Positions 57,731 through 64,000 of a DNA stretch of 64,000 nucleotides are shown here, in pieces. Source of the DNA: Trematomus loennbergii. Its lineage: Eukaryota > Chordata > Actinopteri > Perciformes > Nototheniidae. Below the pieces are notes generated by a model. It saw nothing but the letters and a program-made list of their open reading frames with translations. It did not search any database and was not told the origin of the DNA. A program made the translations under genes and the position numbers. Position 1 is the first letter of the stretch. Each line of letters starts with the position of its first letter. Where the stretch lies: positions 186,001 to 250,000 of the forward strand of contig JAAOOA010000387.1 of NCBI GenBank assembly GCA_012861695.1. Direction: 5' to 3'.

Positions 57731-58260
57731 CCGTTTATATGCGTTAGCGTGAGCGGTGGTTGCGACACTGGGTCCGATGCATCAATTCATGGTGCATGGA
57801 CGAAGGGAGTATTGGGTTACCACCGGGTCAGATGGTCCCACTTCCGCACCAACGCGGGGCTGGTGATGGCAACATTGGGTCCGATGCATCAATACATGGT
57901 GCCCCGTTTATATGCGTTAGCGTGATCGGTGGTTGCGACACTGGGTCCGATGCATCAATTCATGGTGCATGGACCAAGGGAGGTATTGGGTTACCACCGG
58001 GTCAGATGGTCCCACCTCCGCACCAACGCGCGGGCTGGTGATGGCAACATTGGGTCCGATGCATCAATACATGGGCCCCGTTTATATGCGTTAGCGTGAT
58101 CGGTGGTTGCGACACTGGGTCCGATGCATCAATTCATGGTGCATGGACCAAGGGAGGTATTGGGTTACCACCGGGTCAGATGGTCCCACCTCCGCACCAA
58201 CGCGCGGCTGGTGATGGCAACATTGGGTCCGATGCATCAATACATGGTGCCCCGACCATG
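57731..58260. repeat. ~175-bp tandem repeat just upstream of the recombinase gene
   Basis: Three units starting CGTTTATATGCGTTAGCGTG. Each contains GGGTCCGATGCATCAAT twice and ACCACCGGGTCAGATGGTCC once. The first unit ends about 20 bp from the upstream start codon at 57713, so the array occupies the promoter position. Confidence 0.85.
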
Positions 58261-58639
58261 AGAGGTTTGGGGTACCCCGGAACCAGGCACCACCCCAGCA
58301 GGAAACAGGTTGTATGGTCAAAGGAGGAAAAGTGATAGAACCGGGGTAAAGCAAAGAAAGTGTCCGACAATAGTGACTTGTGAGGCGGCCAGAGAGTCTG
58401 TCATATCTCGGTCCTATCCTCCAGGCAACGCTGTGGCCAAAACTGGGCTAAAAACTAAAAAAACTAAAAAATATTTCATCCAGGGAAATTTGGGTGAAAA
58501 TGAAAAAAAGGGGAATAGTGCCTCATGACCCCGCAGGAGTCCCCGTGGACTCCCCTGACATTCCTCCATGGACAAAATCATCCAACTCAACTTTTGTGAG
58601 AACTGGCAAAAGGGTAAAAATGTAAAAATTATGCCCAAA

Positions 58640-60690
58640 ATAGTGGCTCAAAATCGGGTAGAGTCACTGAAGTGCCTACATTCCTCCATGGCTCAAAAAT
58701 GACCAACTTAAAGTATTTGGAGAACCAGGAAAATGTAAAAATTATGCCCCAAAATAGTGTCTCAAAATCGGTAGAGTCACCTGCCAAGTTCCTCCATGGC
58801 TCAAAAATGACCAACTTAAAGTATTTGGAGAACCAGGAAAATGTAAAAAATTATGCCCCAAAATAGTGTCTCAAAATCGGGTAGAGTCACCTGCCAAGTG
58901 ACCTACATTCCTCCATGGCTCAAAAATGACCAACTTAAAGTATTTGGAGAACCAGGAAAATGTAAAAATTAGCCCCAAAATAGTGTCTCAAAATCGGGTA
59001 GAGTCACCTGCCAAGTGACCTACATTCCTCCATGGCTCAAAAATGACCAACTTAAGTATTTGGAGAACCAGGAAAATGTAAAAATTATGCCCCAAAATAG
59101 TGTCTCAAAATCGGGTAGAGTCACCTGCCAAGTGACCTACATTCCTCCATGGCTCAAAAATGACCAACTTAAAGTATTTGGAGAACCAGGAAAATGTAAA
59201 AATTATGCCCCAAAATAGTGTCTCAAAATCGGGTAGAGTCCACCTGCCAAGTGACCTACATTCCTCCATGGCTCAAAATGACCAACTTAAAGTATTTGGA
59301 GAACCAGGAAAATGTAAAAATTATGCCCCAAAATAGTGTCTCAAAATCGGGTAGAGTCACCTGCCAAGTGACCTACATTCCTCCATGGCTCAAAATGACC
59401 AACTTAAAGTATTTGGAGAACCAGGAAAATGTAAAAATAGCCCCAAAATAGGTCTCAAAATCGGTAGAGTCACCTGCCAAGTGACCTACATTCCTCATGG
59501 CTCAAAATGACCAACTTAAAGTATTTGGAGAACCAGGAAAATGTAAAAATTATGCCCAAAATAGTGTCTCAAAATCGGTAGAGTCACCTGCCAAGTGACC
59601 TACATTCCTCCATGGCTCAAAAATGACCAACTTAAAGTATTTGGAGAACCAGAAAATGTAAAATTAGGCCCCAAAATAGTGTCTCAAAATCGGGTAGAGT
59701 CACCTGCCAAGTGACCTACATTCCTCCATGGCTCAAAAATGACCAACTTAAAGTATTTGGAGAACCAGGAAAATGTAAAAATTATGCCCCAAAATAGTGT
59801 CTCAAAATCGGGTAGAGTCACCTGCCAAGTGACCTACATTCCTCCATGGCTCAAAAATGACCAACTTAAAGTATTTGGAGAACAGGAAAATGTAAAAATT
59901 ATGCCCCAAAGTAGTGTCTCAAAATCGGGTAGAGTCACCTGCCAAGTGACCTACATTCCTCCATGGCTCAAAAATGACCAACTTAAAGTATTTGGAGAAC
60001 CAGGAAAATGTAAAAATTAGGCCCCAAAATAGTGTCTCAAAATCGGGTAGAGTCACCTGCCAAGTGACCTACATTCCTCCATGGCTCAAAATGACCAACT
60101 TAAAGTATTTGGAGAACCAGGAAATGTAAAAATTAGGCCCAAAATAGTGTCTCAAAATCGGGTAGAGTCACCTGCCAAGTGACCTACATTCCTCCATGGC
60201 TCAAAATGACCACTTAAAGTATTTGGAGAACCAGGAAAATGTAAAAATTATGCCCCAAAATAGTGTCTCAAAATCGGGTAGAGTCACCTGCCAAGTGACC
60301 TACATTCCTCCATGGCTCAAAATGACCACTTAAAGTATTTGGAGAACCAGGAAAATGTAAAAATTAGGCCCCAAAATAGTGTCTCAAAATCGGGTAGAGT
60401 CACCTGCCAAGTGACCTACATTCCTCCATGGCTCAAAATGACCAACTTAAAGTATTTGGAGAACCAGGAAAATGTAAAAATTATGCCCCAAAATAGTGTC
60501 TCAAAATCGGGTAGAGTCACCTGCCAAGTGACCTACATTCCTCCATGGCTCAAAAATGACAACTTAAAGTATTTGAGAACCAGGAAAATGTAAAAATTAG
60601 GCCCCAAAATAGTGTCTCAAAATCGGGTAGAGTCACCTGCCAAGTGACCTACATTCCTCCATGTCGAACTTAAAGTATTTGGAGAACCAG
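58640..60690. repeat. ~118-bp satellite, about 17 units
   Basis: Units read CTCAAAATCGGGTAGAGTC, ACCTGCCAAGTGACCTACAT, TCCTCCATGGCTCAAAAATG, ACCAACTTAAAGTATTTGG, AGAACCAGGAAAATG and CCCCAAAATAGTG. Units differ mostly by one-base indels in A-, C- and G-runs. A diverged founder-like unit lies at about 58430-58640. Short open frames here are repeat-encoded. Confidence 0.95.
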
Positions 60691-61470
60691 GCTGGGGGGT
60701 CCTTGTGCCACAAAATTAGGCCCACTCAGAGTGCTTGGTGAGCGGATACATTCTTCCAAGATTTGCAACAGCCGTTTTTTTTCTGAGTGCACCCAAAAAC
60801 TGGGTTTCTGATTTCGTGCAGACGGTAGTTTGAAAAGTATGAACGGATCTTTTTGACAGGAAGGGGAGATGAAGCCCAGGGACCTTTTCCCCTTCTCCGT
60901 TGCACCAACCATCGGAGAAGGGGAAAACCGCCAGACAGTTGGCCCCTTCTCCTGTTGGCACTCAGTCATTTTTGACAATTTTTCAAAACTTCATTTTTGA
61001 TTATTTTAAGATATAATGATCCGTTTTCTTCACTTTTTTTGCTTTCCACGGGTGGGGGCGCCTGGCAGGCCGCCTATGAGCACCCAAATTCGGCCTGGAT
61101 CATCCAGGATATTTGGGCTAAGCTCCATAAACTGACTAAATCACCCAGAGAGGTCACCTTTCTAGCCCAAATATATATAATACAAATACATTTAAATAGT
61201 AAAAGGTGCACTTGTGCTCTGCATTACCAATTTTATTTTCATAGCCCCATGATAGTGATTAAAAATCATTTTCATGGGAAAAAGTGTTAAAACGCCTGAT
61301 TAAATTATATGCAGGACCCCAGTGAGCTCCAGACTATGTGCATTGTGTTGGGGAACCATATAAATGATAGAATAAATGCATTTAAATGCAAAAATAATGA
61401 TTTAAAATCATTTTAGGGGGACAATTGTGGAGAGGAGCCTGAAAATGACTCTGCAGCAGGCCGCCTATGA
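60691..61470. other. Non-repetitive spacer inside the element
   Basis: Contains CTCCATAAACTGACTAAATC with flanks (61060-61160) that recur at 61925-62015, framing the 117-bp array as long direct repeats. Frames up to 102 codons on the minus strand have no recognisable domain. Confidence 0.5.
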
Positions 61471-61474
61471 GCAC

Positions 61475-61960
61475 CCAAATTCGGCCTTCTTCACGGCACC
61501 ACCACCCCTTCTGTGGAGGGTATTCTCGTGCCCCTGGTGACTCTACAAGGGGGGTGGTTTTTATGGTGCTTCTATGTCCGCCCATCAGCATCCATATTCG
61601 GCCTTCTTCACGGCACCACCACCCCTTCTGTGGAGGGTATTCTCGTGCCCCTGGTGACTCTACAAGGGGGGTGGTTTTTATGGTGCTTCTATGTCCGCCC
61701 ATCAGCATCCATATTCGGCCTTCTTCACGGCACCACCACCCCTTCTGTGGAGGGTATTCTCGTGCCCCTGGTGACTCTACAAGGGGGGTGGTTTTTATGG
61801 TGCTTCTATGTCCGCCCATCAGCATCCATATTCGGCCTTCTTCACGGCACCACCACCCTTCTGTGGAGGGTATTCTCGTGCCCCTGGTGACTCTACAAGG
61901 GGGGTGGTTTTTATGGTGCTTATATGTCCGCCTATGAGCACCCAAATTCGGCCTGGATCA
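61475..61960. repeat. 117-bp tandem repeat, four units
   Basis: Units contain TTCGGCCTTCTTCACGGCAC, CTTCTGTGGAGGGTATTCTC, TGCCCCTGGTGACTCTACAA and CCGCCCATCAGCATCCAT at exact 117-bp spacing (61589, 61706, 61823). Length is 39 codons, so several frames are open on both strands. I regard these frames as by-products. Confidence 0.95.
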
Positions 61961-62177
61961 TCCAGGATTTGTGGGCTAAGCTCCATAAACTGACTAAATC
62001 ACCCAGAGAGGTGAAAGAGGACACATTGACCCAGCAGTAAGTGCTTGAAACGTGGGTAAAGGTGTGTTAAACTGTGGGGTAACATGTTTCAAATGACAGC
62101 ACGGTGCTGCTTGTTGGCAGGCTGACTCAGTTCACTTGTCTCACACACACCCAGGGGGGAAAGATAACACTTGTACC

Positions 62178-62505
62178 AGGAATAAGTGTTTGAAAGGCGG
62201 GGAAAAGTTGTTTGAAATAGTATAATACCTCCAGGCCGCATAACTGCACTTACAAGCCAGAAATAATGTTTAAATGGTCGGGGGAAAGTATTTTTAAATG
62301 TCTGGAAGAGAGTTTTAGACAGTCATTTTGCACGAAATCATTTAACATTGACGGTCTCCTGAAAATGCACAGAATATGTGCTTTTTCAGGAGACCGTCAA
62401 TGTTAAATGATATCGCGCAAAATGACTGACTAAAACCCCGGAATAAGTGTTTGAAAGGCGGGGAAAAGTTGTTTAAAATAGGCTGATACCTCCAGGACGC
62501 ATAAC
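62178..62505. repeat. Direct repeats flanking a large hairpin
   Basis: GGAATAAGTGTTTGAAAGGC...ATACCTCCAGG occurs at 62178-62245 and again at 62437-62505. Between them is the hairpin at 62319-62428. The arrangement is close to the right terminal inverted repeat. Confidence 0.8.
62319..62428. repeat. Large near-perfect hairpin
   Basis: Left arm contains GTCATTTTG, TCATTTAACATTGACGGTC and TCCTGAAAA; the right arm is its complement, ending CAAAATGAC. GCAC/GTGC pairs continue to a 7-nt loop (AGAATAT). Arms are about 50 bp with only a few mismatches. Confidence 0.9.
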
Positions 62506-62584
62506 ATGGGTAAAAAGTGTGTTAAAAGGTCGGGGAACATGTTTCAAATGACAGCAGACTGGTGGTTGTTAGCAGGCTGGCTCA

Positions 62585-62867
62585 GTCAAATCAATCGACA
62601 GTAAGGAGAATAGTTACTTCCGGGTGTAAAATCCTCCGTTATCCAATGGGAATGGACGCTCACATTGCCTTTAAGGGCCGCCGACATGGACCGATGCGGT
62701 GCTTCCCTGAGCGTCAAATACCGCCGCCGATGGGAATACATTGCAATCAGTTGAAAGCTCTTTGCATCCGTTTATGAAGCTGAAGGAGCCTCGGCGCGTC
62801 CCAACTGCACGCCACGGGACCCTGACCAAGCGTCGCTCCTGGACGTTTAGGGAGTGAGAGTGTGTTG
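62585..62867. repeat. Right terminal inverted repeat (283 bp)
   Basis: Matches 16689-16971 and the complement of 51476-51758. The innermost ~48 bp of the 331-bp repeat is missing, replaced by GCAGGCTGGCTCA. Confidence 0.9.
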
Positions 62868-62874
62868 GCCGATG

Positions 62875-64000
62875 AAGAAGAAGAAAATCACATTACATAT
62901 ACATATGTCATGTTGAACATAAGTTTACATTTACTCAAATTGATCATTCCTACAAATGTTGAGCCTAAAGAAGTAAAAACAGACCTTGAAGTGTAAAAAA
63001 AAGAAGGCAACAATTGTAAAATGTATCCTGGTAATTGAAAAAACATTGTTAATTATTACTGCGACTGATCCAAAGCCAGCTTAATGCTCTTTTGTCTGGG
63101 TGTTTAAAACAGGTAAATGAAGGTCTGTGAAGTTTCTATGCATGATGCAAAACATACGCATAGGTTATGACACATTTCATGGTAAATTACACAAGGCCAA
63201 TCTGTGTTTCTTAGTTTGAGGAAGTCAGCAACCCCACTGTTTGAATATGATGCTAATTTCACGTGCAATATCCTCTGTGCTACATGAATATTTGCTGTGA
63301 ACAACCACAACATTCATGTTTTTCAAGAATAATAAATAGCCATCATCAGTTCACAATTTTAAATGTTTTAAGTTCATTACTCTGATTCATGATAAAATAC
63401 CTGCAAACTAAGGTAATAAGTGCTAATCAGCAATATTAGCTTGCTAACATACTCACCTGTGCTAAACTACACAACAAACAAAATTCTTCAAAATCAACAT
63501 TTATGCAGATGACACCATGGTGTTTGTCTGTATCTCTATGTGTCTATGTCTATGAATTCCCTCCAAACTAGTTCAAGGGAATAATATACATTTCCTGTGT
63601 TTTGTTTATTGACAAGTAAGTCAGAGGTCAGCAGCAGAATAGCATTAGCATAGCATTCAGCATAGCTGGTTGCCTTCAGTGTTAGCCGGAGAGATTCTTA
63701 CTAAAATATGGCCAAATTGTGATTTTAAAACCAACTGCTGGGCAGATTAAACCCAGTTCCAGAAAACATCACTGACCTGTGTTCCATCCAGAGCCCAGAG
63801 CATTACCCACAATTTGTCAGACAAACCACAACCACAGCACTCCCAATATACTTGTGACCATGTTGAAAGCTTTGATTGGTCAACCTGCTCAACTCAGAGA
63901 AAAACACTTTCTTTTAACTCATTCATTTAACTCATACATGGAAATGCCATTACTGCATTAAAATAACTTTTCACCTGCAGGTTTATTTCTTCGTAATTGT
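62875..64000. other. Duplicated spacer with RT and receptor relics
   Basis: Matches 16979-18100 with few changes. RT relic CATTTATGCAGATGACACCAT lies near 63500. The window ends here. Confidence 0.7.
63722..63912 (-). pseudogene. Eroded receptor TM6-TM7 fragment
   Basis: Duplicate of 17830-18010, with AACCAACTGCTGGGCAG and GCTTTGATTGGTCAACC landmarks and no usable frame. Confidence 0.65.

Larger units (their letters stand above)
51476..62867. mobile_element. 11.4-kb TIR element carrying a tyrosine recombinase gene
   Basis: Begins CAACACACTCTCACTCCC (51476) and ends with the inverse (62867). Direct repeats GCCGATG lie outside (51469-51475, 62868-62874). The left inverted repeat is 331 bp (51476-51806) and matches the right one of the 1.6-kb form base for base in length. 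The right one here keeps 283 bp (62585-62867). Inside are arrays of ~112, ~140, ~80, 57, ~175, ~118 and 117 bp units, one gene (minus strand 57680-54962) and a large hairpin near the right end. No DDE transposase, reverse transcriptase or polymerase is visible. Element boundaries are firm; whether the recombinase moves it is inference. Confidence 0.85.
35155..64000. repeat. Segmental duplication unit 2 (partial)
   Basis: This is the second tandem copy of the ~35-kb unit, cut by the right edge of the window. Relative to unit 1 it gains a receptor module at about 37.7-41.6 kb, a hAT-like insertion at 43496-44840 and a far larger form of the TIR element (51476-62867). It lacks the counterpart of 7770-10296 and of the receptor palindrome at about 5390-6100. 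The block order is otherwise the same. Confidence 0.85.

Noticed and set aside
58640..60690. CRISPR-like array
   Set aside because: Contiguous 118-bp units with no unique spacers, in a eukaryotic context; it is a satellite.
61382..61945. 187-codon minus-strand and 156-codon plus-strand frames
   Set aside because: Both are products of four 117-bp units (39 codons each); open on both strands, so not evidence for coding.
51476..62867. Polinton/Maverick, Zisupton or viral-transposon hybrid
   Set aside because: No polymerase B, capsid, ATPase, DDE or SWIM-type transposase could be read in the element, and the 7-bp flanking repeat does not match the 6-bp Polinton or 8-bp KDZ/hAT rule. Not excluded for distant relatives.

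Overview
The window is eukaryotic and most likely from a teleost fish (inference). It is AT-rich and intron-like, with long CA/GT microsatellites and many small terminal-inverted-repeat DNA transposons (hAT-like, piggyBac-like and TTAA-targeting MITEs). It also carries degenerate non-LTR reverse transcriptase pieces and a tandem array of lineage-expanded seven-transmembrane receptor genes. There is no bacterial-style operon, tRNA, rRNA or CRISPR array that I can see.

Layout. The window holds nearly two copies of a roughly 35-kb tandem segmental duplication. Unit 1 starts at or before position 1. Unit 2 starts near 35155, where the first ~2.8 kb of the window is repeated, and it runs off the right edge. 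The alignable blocks are ~1-2800 with 35155-37700, ~3396-7770 with 41620-46115, ~10296-15758 with 46120-52097, and ~16641-18100 with 62585-64000. Unit 1 alone has 7770-10296. Unit 2 alone has an extra receptor module (37.7-41.6 kb) and a hAT insertion at 43.5 kb.

Receptors. At least 15 loci or fragments encode one rhodopsin-like receptor family with the hallmark TM3 motif ERYLAVVHP. There are two subfamilies. A minus-strand group starts MSxNSS and ends GKLQCCKQ; its members lie at 1.8-2.7, 14.8-15.3, 36.6-37.6, 40.7-41.4 and 50.9-51.5 kb. A plus-strand group starts MAxNSSSNS or similar and ends GKLPGCKH; its members lie at 10.4, 19.2, 20.9, 24.0, 29.0 and 46.3 kb. Each gene appears to have a short non-coding exon 1, an intron and a single coding exon 2. 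Only the copy at 28975-29838 is fully open. The others carry one or more frameshifts or deletions, some of which may be assembly indels. I do not recognise a named receptor family.

The most unusual object is an 11.4-kb element (51476-62867) inserted in one minus-strand receptor. It has 331-bp terminal inverted repeats and is flanked by a 7-bp direct repeat, GCCGATG. It carries at least seven families of tandem repeats, a ~110-nt hairpin near its right end, and a frameshifted gene (minus strand, about 57680-54962). That gene encodes two C2H2-like zinc fingers, a coiled-coil-like stretch, a 19-residue coding minisatellite, and a tyrosine recombinase domain in which the Arg, Lys, TxxR, His and Tyr positions are all visible with XerD-like spacing. 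The same insertion, with the same flanks, exists at 15352-16971 as a 1.6-kb derivative. The insertion therefore predates the 35-kb duplication. This is the best candidate for an undescribed mobile system in the window.
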